This document shows positions 9,281 to 16,290 of a stretch of 35,578 nt of DNA, one piece after another. The notes beneath the pieces are model-generated. The model saw only the letters and a list, made by a program, of their open reading frames with translations, had not been told where the DNA came from and ran no database searches. Position 1 is the stretch's first letter. Every line of letters begins with the position of its first letter. Source of the stretch: an uncultured Lachnospiraceae bacterium (GTDB lineage Bacteria > Bacillota > Clostridia > Lachnospirales > Lachnospiraceae); NCBI GenBank assembly GCA_947630595.1, contig CANRIG010000030.1, positions 1 through 35,578 on the forward strand. The letters are read 5' to 3'. The position numbers and the translations under genes are program-made.

Positions 9281-9330
9281 CCGCAGTCCTTTTGATTTTA
9301 TTCTTCAGAAGCCGCGGTCCTTTTAATTTT
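9281..9330. repeat. 19-bp direct repeat, 31-bp period, at the 3' end of an esterase gene
   Basis: Positions 9281-9299 and 9312-9330 are the same 19 bases with two differences. The second copy covers the stop codon of the minus-strand esterase (9323), and the first lies between that gene and the ATP-grasp gene. It looks like a small tandem duplication of the gene end. No function is evident. Confidence 0.6.
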
Positions 9331-10081
9331 CTCCAAGCAGATAGGGCAGGAAATATTCGACCTGGCGGAACCACCAGTACCAGTCGTGGCTGCTGTCGAA
9401 GCCCCAGTAATCGACCCAGGCATGGATGCCCTTGCGCTCCAGAATGCCCTGCAGGGTCCTCGTGTAGTCCGGCATCTCCCATGGCCCCTGGCCCGAGCAG
9501 AACACCGCCCGTTTGAGGTTGTAGAGCGCAATGTACGGGTGGTCCTCCGGCATGTTCGCCAGATAATGTATCGGAGAATTCTGGTAGACCAGGTCGTCCA
9601 TGTAGGAGCCGAAGCCGTACTCGGCGGTGTAAACGCCGCTCAGCGCCAGCAGCGTGTCAAACAGATCGGGCCGCCGGAAGTAGAGATTGGCCGCGTGCGT
9701 GGCGCCGAGGCTGCAGCCGAACGCCATCACGCCCGGATAGCCGTCCCAGCCGTTGCGCTCGTTGACGGTCTGCCGCATAAACGGCACCATCTCGTCGGTG
9801 ATGTGGCGCACCCACTGCTCGTAGCGCTCAATGCGCCGCCGCGGGTCGCCGCCTCCGTTTGACCAGGTCTCCCAGTCGATGGTGTCGATCGAGAACACCA
9901 TCACGCGTCCCGACTCGATCCAGGGCGCCCAGGCGTCGGCCATCCTGAAATTTTCAAAATCAAAAAAGCGTCCGTTCTGGCAGGGGATGTAGAGCACCGG
10001 CCGGCCCGCGTAGCCGTAGGCCTTGCACTCCACGTCCCGTCCCAGCGCCGGGCTGTAATCTTTGAAATACTGCATTTCCAT
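9323..10081 (-). CDS. esterase-family alpha/beta hydrolase (second of two)
   Basis: Soluble protein of 252 residues with no signal peptide, resembling the putative esterase family (esterase D/Fes-like alpha/beta hydrolases). The nucleophile elbow is GCSLG (about residues 143-147), followed by the family-typical segment ATHAANLYFRRPDLFDTLLALSG; a C-terminal His in SSHDWYWW is the likely catalytic base. AAGGAAGG lies 10 bases before the ATG. It sits 27 bp after another esterase-like gene and 70 bp before the ATP-grasp gene on the same strand, so a shared transcript is likely. The substrate is unknown; acyl esters, thioesters or peptide esters are all possible. The family call is secure, the reaction is not. 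Confidence 0.85.
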   Translation of the reverse strand: MEMQYFKDYSPALGRDVECKAYGYAGRPVLYIPCQNGRFFDFENFRMADAWAPWIESGRVMVFSIDTIDWETWSNGGGDPRRRIERYEQWVRHITDEMVPFMRQTVNERNGWDGYPGVMAFGCSLGATHAANLYFRRPDLFDTLLALSGVYTAEYGFGSYMDDLVYQNSPIHYLANMPEDHPYIALYNLKRAVFCSGQGPWEMPDYTRTLQGILERKGIHAWVDYWGFDSSHDWYWWFRQVEYFLPYLLGEN

Positions 10082-10108
10082 ATCGGTTTTTCCTTCCTTT
10101 CCGGTCCG

Positions 10109-10864
10109 TCAGGAGAACAGGGCCGCCATAAAAAACGGAATCTGCTGTTCCCAGCTCGCCTCGCAGTGGGAACCGCCGGGCACAATCCGGGTCTCCGCCA
10201 GCACGCCGTGCTCCATCAGGAGCGAACTGATTTTCGCGAACTGGCGTATCATGTCCGCGTGGTTGCCGAGCTCCAGCTCCCCGTAATCCATGTAGACGAC
10301 TGTCCGCTCCCACTGCTGCCCGGAAATCAGGCGTTCCAGCCGCTTTGGAGCCACCCACAGAGACGGCGAGAGCGCCGCCGCCCGAGAAAACCAGCGGTTG
10401 TACGCGAGCACGGCGTACAGGCTCATGAGGCCGCCCATGGAGCTGCCGGCGATGAACGTGTGCTCACGGTCCGGGAGCGTGCGGTAACGGCGGTCGATCA
10501 GCGGCTTGAACGTGGAGACCAGCCAGTCCATGGTGACGTCTCCCTGCCCTTTGATGTCGCCGAAGCGCGGGTCGGAAAAATCGTACGGGGAATACTCCCG
10601 CAGGCGTCCGTGGTCGGGGCTGTGGTTGCACTCGACCGCCGCGATCAGCATCTGCGTTTCCGTGAAATCCATGTACTCCTTCATGCCCCAGCATTTCCCG
10701 TAGGTGGCATGGGAGTCGAAAAATACGTTGTGTCCGTCAAACATATAGAGAACCGGGTACCGTCTGTCCCGGTCGTGTTCATAGGAATCCGGCAGATAGA
10801 GGTAGACGCCTCTGCTTTCCTCCCCCGTCAGCTCCGGGATGGTGATATTCCATTTTTCTACCAT
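10109..10864 (-). CDS. esterase-family alpha/beta hydrolase (first of two)
   Basis: Soluble protein of 251 residues related to the YieL/Fes-type putative esterases. It has the family start LPDSYEHDRDRRYPVLYMFDGHNVF, the nucleophile elbow GSSMGG (about residues 142-147) and a late His in PGGSHCEASWE that fits the catalytic base. The ribosome-binding site AGGAGG lies 5-6 bases before the ATG. It is the first gene of the minus-strand trio and has its own promoter at 10913-10941. It is only distantly similar to the second esterase, so this is not a recent duplication. Hydrolysis of an ester in a metabolite or acylated peptide is inferred from the family. Confidence 0.85.
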   Translation of the reverse strand: MVEKWNITIPELTGEESRGVYLYLPDSYEHDRDRRYPVLYMFDGHNVFFDSHATYGKCWGMKEYMDFTETQMLIAAVECNHSPDHGRLREYSPYDFSDPRFGDIKGQGDVTMDWLVSTFKPLIDRRYRTLPDREHTFIAGSSMGGLMSLYAVLAYNRWFSRAAALSPSLWVAPKRLERLISGQQWERTVVYMDYGELELGNHADMIRQFAKISSLLMEHGVLAETRIVPGGSHCEASWEQQIPFFMAALFS

Positions 10865-10912
10865 AAACGCCTCCTGTCTGCGAAGCAGCCGCTGTCAAAA
10901 CTTTTCTACGTT

Positions 10913-10941
10913 ACTATAGCACATTGCCCGGAAAATTACAA
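10913..10941 (-). promoter_or_regulatory. promoter of the esterase/ATP-grasp operon
   Basis: On the minus strand, TTGTAA (10941-10936) and TATAGT (10918-10913) are separated by 17 bp, about 50 bp upstream of the first esterase start. Spacing is ideal and both boxes are near consensus. Confidence 0.65.
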
Positions 10942-10967
10942 TGCCGGCCGGACGGCGGAGTTTGCGG

Positions 10968-10996
10968 TTGCGCGCCGGGGAAATGTGTACTATCAT
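10968..10996 (+). promoter_or_regulatory. possible promoter of the EIIC gene
   Basis: TTGCGC (10968-10973) and TATCAT (10991-10996) are 17 bp apart, about 50 bp before the EIIC start and diverging from the esterase promoter. The boxes are weaker than consensus. Confidence 0.4.
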
Positions 10997-11045
10997 AGGA
11001 ACTGACCAAACAAAGCAATATACCATTTACAGGGAGGAATCCGGG

Positions 11046-12149
11046 ATGCGGGAAAAAATCAATTCCATTGCCGCGGCGGGGGCCAATCATCTGTCCTCGT
11101 GCATGTCGCCGCTGATCCCCGTGATTATCGCGGGAAGCCTGCTGAAGCTGCTGCATCTGCTGCTGGGGATCGCGGGGCTGGCCGCGGGGCCGACCGGCGA
11201 GCTGGTGCGGATAATGGGGGACGCTCCCTTTTATTTTCTGCCGGTGCTGGTGTCGGTGACGGCGGCGCAGCATTTCGGCGCAGACTTATTTTATGCGCTG
11301 GGCGCGGCCTGCATGCTGATGACGCCCGATTTTCTGGCGCTGATGCAGGGGACGGAGCCGGTGTCGTTTCTGGGGATTCCGGTCGTGCACGCCAATTATG
11401 CTTACAACGTGCTGCCGGTGATCCTGCTGGTGTGGCTGATCGCGCGCCTGGAGCCGCGGGCGCGGGCGCATTTCCCGCAGGCGCTGCTGGGGACAGTGTA
11501 TCCTCTGCTGGTGTTTGCTGCCTCGTCGATTTGCGGCTTTCTGGCGGTGGGGCCGTTCGGCGCGCTGGTCAGCCGCGCGCTGGCCGGCCTGCTGGCCGTT
11601 TTGTCGGCGCGCGCCGGGGTCGTGGCCTGGGCGCTGCTGGCGGGCCTGATGCCGCTGCTGGTGCCCGCGGGGATGCACTGGATTTTCGTGACCACGGCGA
11701 TCACGCAGATGGGGACGGCGGGCGTGGAGACCGGCATCATGGCGGCCTGCTTTATCTCCAACATGGCGCTGGCGGGCGCGGACTTTGCGGTCGTGCTGCG
11801 CACCAGGGACGGCGGACTGCGCGGGCAGGCGCTCGGGGCCGGGATTGCGGCGCTGCTCTCCGGCGTCTCCGAGCCGACGCTGTTCGGCGTCTGCCTGCGG
11901 GAGAAGGCGGCGCTGCGCGGGGCCATGCTGGCCGGCGCGGCTGTCGGTATCTATGAAGGTATTGTTGGAATTAACTGTTATGTTTATTCTTTTCCGGCAT
12001 TTGGTTCGATTCTGATGTTCCAGAATGCCGGCGACCCGGCGAACCTGTGGAAGGCGGCCGCAGCCGGCGTGCTCTCGGTGCTGGCCGGATTCCTGTTCAC
12101 GCTGGCGGGCCTGATGAGACGCGGGCGGGGCAGAAAAACGGACGGATAA
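11046..12149 (+). CDS. orphan PTS EIIC-type sugar permease
   Basis: Integral membrane protein of 367 residues with about ten hydrophobic segments, related to the EIIC domain of the glucose/beta-glucoside PTS superfamily. The signature is GVSEPTLFGV (residues 273-282), matching the G-[IV]-[TS]-E-P-x-x-x-G substrate-binding motif of that family. AGGGAGGA (11031-11038) fixes the ATG at 11046. No EIIB or EIIA domain is fused to it or encoded nearby, so it either borrows phosphorylation partners from elsewhere or works as a non-PTS carrier or sensor. Positions about 11940-12015 are noticeably more AT-rich than the rest. The gene end is duplicated in tandem just downstream. The sugar cannot be predicted. 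Confidence 0.85.
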   Translation: MREKINSIAAAGANHLSSCMSPLIPVIIAGSLLKLLHLLLGIAGLAAGPTGELVRIMGDAPFYFLPVLVSVTAAQHFGADLFYALGAACMLMTPDFLALMQGTEPVSFLGIPVVHANYAYNVLPVILLVWLIARLEPRARAHFPQALLGTVYPLLVFAASSICGFLAVGPFGALVSRALAGLLAVLSARAGVVAWALLAGLMPLLVPAGMHWIFVTTAITQMGTAGVETGIMAACFISNMALAGADFAVVLRTRDGGLRGQALGAGIAALLSGVSEPTLFGVCLREKAALRGAMLAGAAVGIYEGIVGINCYVYSFPAFGSILMFQNAGDPANLWKAAAAGVLSVLAGFLFTLAGLMRRGRGRKTDG

Positions 12150-12234
12150 AGCGCTCTCAGTGCTGGCCGGATTCCTGTTCACGCTGGCGGGCTTGATACG
12201 ACGAGGGCGGGGTAAAGAAACGGACGGATAAAGC
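12071..12234 (+). repeat. 82-bp tandem duplication of the EIIC gene end
   Basis: Copy 1 (12071-12152) contains the last 26 codons and stop of the EIIC gene; copy 2 (12153-12234) repeats it with 8 base differences. Copy 2 lies after the stop codon, so it is not translated with the gene. The differences indicate a duplication that is not recent. Confidence 0.9.
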
Positions 12235-12277
12235 CCGGCCGGCATACAGAATCCCCCGGAATTACCGAAATCGGGGA

Positions 12278-12305
12278 TTGAAAAATTCCCGTCCGGTGCT
12301 ATAAT
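12278..12305 (+). promoter_or_regulatory. promoter of the antiporter-hydEGF operon
   Basis: TTGAAA (12278-12283) and a perfect TATAAT (12300-12305) with 16 bp between them, 37 bp before the antiporter start. An imperfect hairpin (AATCCCC paired with GGGGATT, about 12250-12279) lies just upstream and could mark the end of the EIIC transcript. Confidence 0.75.
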
Positions 12306-12342
12306 TGCTGAGGAAACTGTACCGGAAAAGAGGAGATTCATT

Positions 12343-13617
12343 ATGGAACAATTATTCAGTCTGAGCCTTGCCATGATGGCCGGGCTCTTGTTATCCCGTC
12401 TGGCCAAGGTGTTAAAGCTGCCGGCGGTTACCGCCTATCTGGTAGCGGGGATTCTGGTGGGCCCGTATGTGCTGGGACAGATCGGGCTGCCGGGGCTGGG
12501 CTTTGTCAGTGCGGCCAACGTAAAGGAGTATTCGATTTTCTGCGACGTGGCGCTCGGCTTCATCGCCTTTGATATCGGCAACGAATTCCGCATCCCGCAG
12601 CTGAGGCAGATCGGCCGCCAGGCGACCGTGATCGCCTTCACGCAGGCGCTTACGGCCACCTTCCTCGTGGATCTGGCGATGATCGGCCTGCATTTCCTGA
12701 TGCCGCAGACCGTCAGCCTGCCGATGGCGCTGGTGCTGGGCGCGATTGCCACGGCGACGGCTCCGGCGGCGACGCTGATGGTGGTGCGCCAGTACAAGGC
12801 AAACGGCCCGCTGACGCAGATTCTGCTGCCGATCGTGGCTCTGGACGACGCCATCGGACTGGTCGTCTTTGCGGTGTCCAGCGGCATCGCCTCGGCGCTG
12901 GAGGACGGCGGCATCAGCCTCGTCTCCGTGCTCGTGGAGCCGCTTCTGGAGGTAATTTTGTCGCTGGTGCTGGGCGCCGTCATGGGCGCGCTGCTGACGG
13001 TGGCAGAGCGGTATTTCGAGTCAAACAGCCGCCGTCTGTCGATCATCATTACCTTTGTGTTTTTCACGGTGGCGCTGTCGATGCTGAAATTTGACGTAGG
13101 CGGCGTGCAGATCGGCTTCTCGTCGCTGCTGGTGTGCATGATGCTGGGAACGGTCTTCTGCAACATCTGCGATTTCTCGGAGGACATGATGGCCCGGGCG
13201 GACAAATGGACGGCCCCGCTGTTCGTGCTGTTCTTTGTGCTAAGCGGCGCGGAGCTGGAGCTGAGCGTGTTCTCGAACCTGGCGATCGTGGGCTGCGGCA
13301 TTACCTATATCCTGTTCCGCTCCGGCGGCAAATACATCGGTGCGTACTTCGGCGCGCGGTGGATGAAATGCAGCGACAACATCCGCAAATACCTGGGCAT
13401 CACGCTGCTGCCGCAGGCAGGCGTGGCGCTCGGCATGTCGATGACCGTGACCGAAACCATGGGCGAGACGGGACGGCTGATCCGCAATATCACGCTGTTC
13501 TCCGTGCTGGTGTATGAGCTGGCGGGCCCAATGATGACGAAGATCGCGCTGATGCGCGCTGGCGAGATTTCGCCGCGTCCGGAGATCATCAAGCAGCCGA
13601 ACCGGAAAGAGGCATAA
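12343..13617 (+). CDS. CPA2-type cation:proton antiporter
   Basis: Integral membrane protein of 424 residues with about 12-13 hydrophobic segments, resembling the Na+/H+ exchanger domain of monovalent cation:proton antiporter-2 (KefB/NapA-like) proteins. Typical sequences are an N-terminal LLLSRLAKVLKLPAVTAYLVAG, the ATATAPAATLMVV stretch, and the acidic pair in VALDDAIGLVVF in the ion-binding core. It has no C-terminal TrkA-N (RCK) domain. A strong AGGAG precedes the ATG. The hydE start lies only 4 bases after its stop, so it is very probably co-transcribed with the hydrogenase maturases, linking pH or ion homeostasis to hydrogen metabolism. Ion specificity is not deducible. Confidence 0.88.
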   Translation: MEQLFSLSLAMMAGLLLSRLAKVLKLPAVTAYLVAGILVGPYVLGQIGLPGLGFVSAANVKEYSIFCDVALGFIAFDIGNEFRIPQLRQIGRQATVIAFTQALTATFLVDLAMIGLHFLMPQTVSLPMALVLGAIATATAPAATLMVVRQYKANGPLTQILLPIVALDDAIGLVVFAVSSGIASALEDGGISLVSVLVEPLLEVILSLVLGAVMGALLTVAERYFESNSRRLSIIITFVFFTVALSMLKFDVGGVQIGFSSLLVCMMLGTVFCNICDFSEDMMARADKWTAPLFVLFFVLSGAELELSVFSNLAIVGCGITYILFRSGGKYIGAYFGARWMKCSDNIRKYLGITLLPQAGVALGMSMTVTETMGETGRLIRNITLFSVLVYELAGPMMTKIALMRAGEISPRPEIIKQPNRKEA

Positions 13618-13621
13618 ATCC

Positions 13622-14698
13622 GTGATGGGAACTTATATAGAACCAGAGGTGCGCGCGCTGATCGAACGCCTGGAGGCGCGGCATGCTCTGGAGCGCTCCG
13701 AATACGCGTATCTGATCCGGCGCCGCTCGGACGCGGCGGCTGCGCTGCTCGCAAAAAAGGCCGTGGCCGTGCGGAAAAGCGTTTACGGGAACGCGGTCTA
13801 TGTGCGGGGGCTGATCGAGATCAGCAACATCTGCCGCAACGACTGCCTGTACTGCGGCATCCGCCGCAGCAACCGCTCCTGCGTCCGCTACCGGCTGACG
13901 GAGGAACAGATTCTCGCCTGCTGCGCGGAAGGCTACGCGCTCGGCTTTCGCACCTTCGTCCTCCAGGGCGGAGAGGACGCCTATTTTACGGACGAAGTGA
14001 TGTGCGGCCGGGTGCGCGAAATCAAAAGGCGCTGGCCGGACTGCGCGGTCACGCTCTCGCTCGGCGAGCGCAGCCGGGAGAGCTACCGGCGTATGTTTGA
14101 GGCGGGCGCGGACCGCTATCTGCTGCGGCATGAGACGGCGGACCGGGCGCATTACGGAAAGCTGCATCCGCCGCAGATGTCCTTCGATCACCGGCTGCAG
14201 TGCCTGCGCGACCTGAAGGACATCGGCTACCAGACCGGCTGCGGCTTTATGGTCGGCTCGCCGTACCAGACGGCGGAAACGCTGGCCGAAGACCTGAAGC
14301 TGATCGAGCGGTTCCGGCCGGAGATGTGCGGCATCGGCCCCTTTATCCCGCACCAGGCGACGCCGTTTGCGCACGAGCCCGCGGGGACGCTGGAGCTGAC
14401 CTGCTTTCTGCTCTCGGTCATCCGACTCATCCACCCGCGGGTGCTGCTGCCCGCGACGACAGCGCTGGGCACCATCGACCCGCAGGGCCGCGAGAAGGGC
14501 ATTTTGGCCGGCGCCAACGTGGTGATGCCGAATCTGTCGCCGGTTTCCGTGCGCGGAAAATATGAGCTCTACGACAACAAAATCAGCACCGGGGACGAAT
14601 CGGCGCAGGGACGCCGCGGACTGGAGCGGCGCATGGCCGCCATCGGTTACGAGGTCGTGACCGCCCGCGGGGATATCATGCCTGAGCAGGAAGCCTGA
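13622..14698 (+). CDS. hydE: [FeFe]-hydrogenase maturase HydE (radical SAM)
   Basis: Radical SAM enzyme that acts with HydG and HydF to build the 2Fe subcluster of the [FeFe]-hydrogenase H-cluster. The protein has 358 residues, normal for HydE. The SAM-cluster motif CRNDCLYC gives C71, C75 and C78, followed by the HydE-typical GIRRSNRSCVRYRLTEEQIL; later family features include LQGGEDAYF and GFMVGSPYQT. Translation may start at the GTG (13622) or the adjacent ATG (13625); GAGG at about 13609-13612 serves either. It lies 4 bp after the antiporter gene and 20 bp before hydG. No hydrogenase structural gene is in the window. Confidence 0.96.
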   Translation: MMGTYIEPEVRALIERLEARHALERSEYAYLIRRRSDAAAALLAKKAVAVRKSVYGNAVYVRGLIEISNICRNDCLYCGIRRSNRSCVRYRLTEEQILACCAEGYALGFRTFVLQGGEDAYFTDEVMCGRVREIKRRWPDCAVTLSLGERSRESYRRMFEAGADRYLLRHETADRAHYGKLHPPQMSFDHRLQCLRDLKDIGYQTGCGFMVGSPYQTAETLAEDLKLIERFRPEMCGIGPFIPHQATPFAHEPAGTLELTCFLLSVIRLIHPRVLLPATTALGTIDPQGREKGILAGANVVMPNLSPVSVRGKYELYDNKISTGDESAQGRRGLERRMAAIGYEVVTARGDIMPEQEA

Positions 14699-14718
14699 CA
14701 GGAGAAAGGAAGGAACAC

Positions 14719-16167
14719 ATGGCAGTTTACAATCCCAAATCTTTGAAAGCGGAGGAATTCATCAACCACGAGGAGATTCTGGAGACGCTGGACTATGCGG
14801 AGAAAAACAAGCGCAACACGGCGCTGATCGACGAGATTCTGGAAAAGGCGCGCCCGCGCCGGGCGGCGTCCGGCACGGTCTGCCAGGGACTCACCCACCG
14901 CGAGGCCTCGGTGCTGCTGGCCTGCGACCTTCCGGAAAAGGTCGAGGAAATGTATAAAATTGCAAAGGAGATCAAGCTGGCGTTTTACGGCAACCGCATT
15001 GTCCTGTTTGCGCCGCTGTATCTTTCCAACTACTGCGTAAACGGCTGCCTCTACTGCCCGTATCACCTGAAAAACAAGCACATCGCCCGCAAAAAGCTGA
15101 CGCAGGAGGAAGTGCGCCGGGAAGTCGTCGCGCTGCAGGACATGGGACACAAGCGCCTGGCGATCGAGGCCGGCGAGGATCCGGTCAACAATCCGCTGGA
15201 CTACATTCTGGAGTGCATCCATACCATTTACGGCGTTCAGCACAAAAACGGGGCCATCCGCCGCGTGAACGTGAACATCGCGGCGACGACGGTCGAGGAT
15301 TACCGCAGACTGAAGGAAGCCGGGATCGGCACCTATATCTTGTTCCAGGAGACCTACCACAAGCAGAGCTACCTGCAGCTGCACCCGACCGGGCCCAAGC
15401 ACGACTACGATTACCACACGGAGGCCATGGACCGCGCGATGGCGGGCGGCATCGACGATGTGGGCCTGGGCGTGCTGTTCGGCCTTGAGATGTATAAATA
15501 TGAGTTTGCCGGACTGCTGATGCACGCCGAGCACCTGGAGGCCGTGCACGGCGTGGGGCCGCACACGATCAGCGTGCCGCGCGTCAAGCACGCCGACGAC
15601 ATCGATCCCGAGGTGTTTGACAACTCCATCCCGGATGAGATGTTTGAGAAAATCATCGCCTGCATCCGCCTGGCGGTGCCGTACACCGGCATGATCATTT
15701 CCACCAGAGAGTCGCAGGAGGTCCGGGGCCGCGTGCTCGACCTCGGCATCTCCCAGATCAGCGGCGCATCCCGCACCTCCGTGGGCGGCTATGCGGAGGA
15801 GGAGCGTCCGCACGACTCCGAGCAGTTCGACGTGTCCGACCAGAGGACGCTGGACGAGGTGGTGCGCTGGCTGATGGAACAGGGCCACATCCCGTCGTTC
15901 TGCACAGCCTGCTACCGCGAGGGCCGCACGGGCGACCGCTTCATGAGCCTCTGCAAAAACGGCCAGATTCTCAACTGCTGCCACCCGAACGCGCTGATGA
16001 CGCTGACCGAGTACCTGGTGGACTACGCTTCGAAGGAGACAAGGAAGCTGGGCTTTGCGCTGATCGAAAAGGAGCTGGCGAAGATTCCGAAGGAAAAAAT
16101 CCGCGGCATCGCGGCGCAGCACATCGAAGAAATCAAGCATTCCGGCAGCCGCGATTTCCGGTTTTAA
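14719..16167 (+). CDS. hydG: [FeFe]-hydrogenase maturase HydG (tyrosine lyase, radical SAM)
   Basis: Radical SAM enzyme that cleaves tyrosine to p-cresol and dehydroglycine and makes the CO and cyanide ligands of the H-cluster on an auxiliary Fe-S cluster. The 482-residue length is normal. The N-terminal SAM-cluster motif is CVNGCLYC (C106, C110, C113). The C-terminal auxiliary-cluster motif CX2CX22C is intact (C395, C398, C421). AAGGAAGGA precedes the ATG. It is third in the antiporter-hydE-hydG-hydF set and is followed by a 13-bp tandem repeat before hydF. Confidence 0.97.
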   Translation: MAVYNPKSLKAEEFINHEEILETLDYAEKNKRNTALIDEILEKARPRRAASGTVCQGLTHREASVLLACDLPEKVEEMYKIAKEIKLAFYGNRIVLFAPLYLSNYCVNGCLYCPYHLKNKHIARKKLTQEEVRREVVALQDMGHKRLAIEAGEDPVNNPLDYILECIHTIYGVQHKNGAIRRVNVNIAATTVEDYRRLKEAGIGTYILFQETYHKQSYLQLHPTGPKHDYDYHTEAMDRAMAGGIDDVGLGVLFGLEMYKYEFAGLLMHAEHLEAVHGVGPHTISVPRVKHADDIDPEVFDNSIPDEMFEKIIACIRLAVPYTGMIISTRESQEVRGRVLDLGISQISGASRTSVGGYAEEERPHDSEQFDVSDQRTLDEVVRWLMEQGHIPSFCTACYREGRTGDRFMSLCKNGQILNCCHPNALMTLTEYLVDYASKETRKLGFALIEKELAKIPKEKIRGIAAQHIEEIKHSGSRDFRF

Positions 16168-16197
16168 GCAGCGCCGGCGGGTTTTTGCATACAGACT

Positions 16198-16275
16198 GAG
16201 AATATATACAGAGAATATATACAGAGAATATATACAGAGAATATATACAGAGAATATATACAGAGAATATATACA
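16198..16275 (+). repeat. six perfect 13-bp tandem repeats before hydF
   Basis: Six identical copies of GAGAATATATACA start at 16198, 16211, 16224, 16237, 16250 and 16263. The array begins 31 bp after the hydG stop and runs directly into the hydF ribosome-binding site (GAGGGAGG, 16276-16283). Perfect short repeats are prone to slipped-strand copy-number change. Being AU-rich in the mRNA, the array could keep the start region unstructured or provide a ribosome standby site. Confidence 0.97.
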
Positions 16276-16290
16276 GAGGGAGGCGCAGTT

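Noticed and set aside
16198-16275. CRISPR-like array
   Set aside because: The 13-bp units are directly contiguous with no spacers and too short to be CRISPR repeats.
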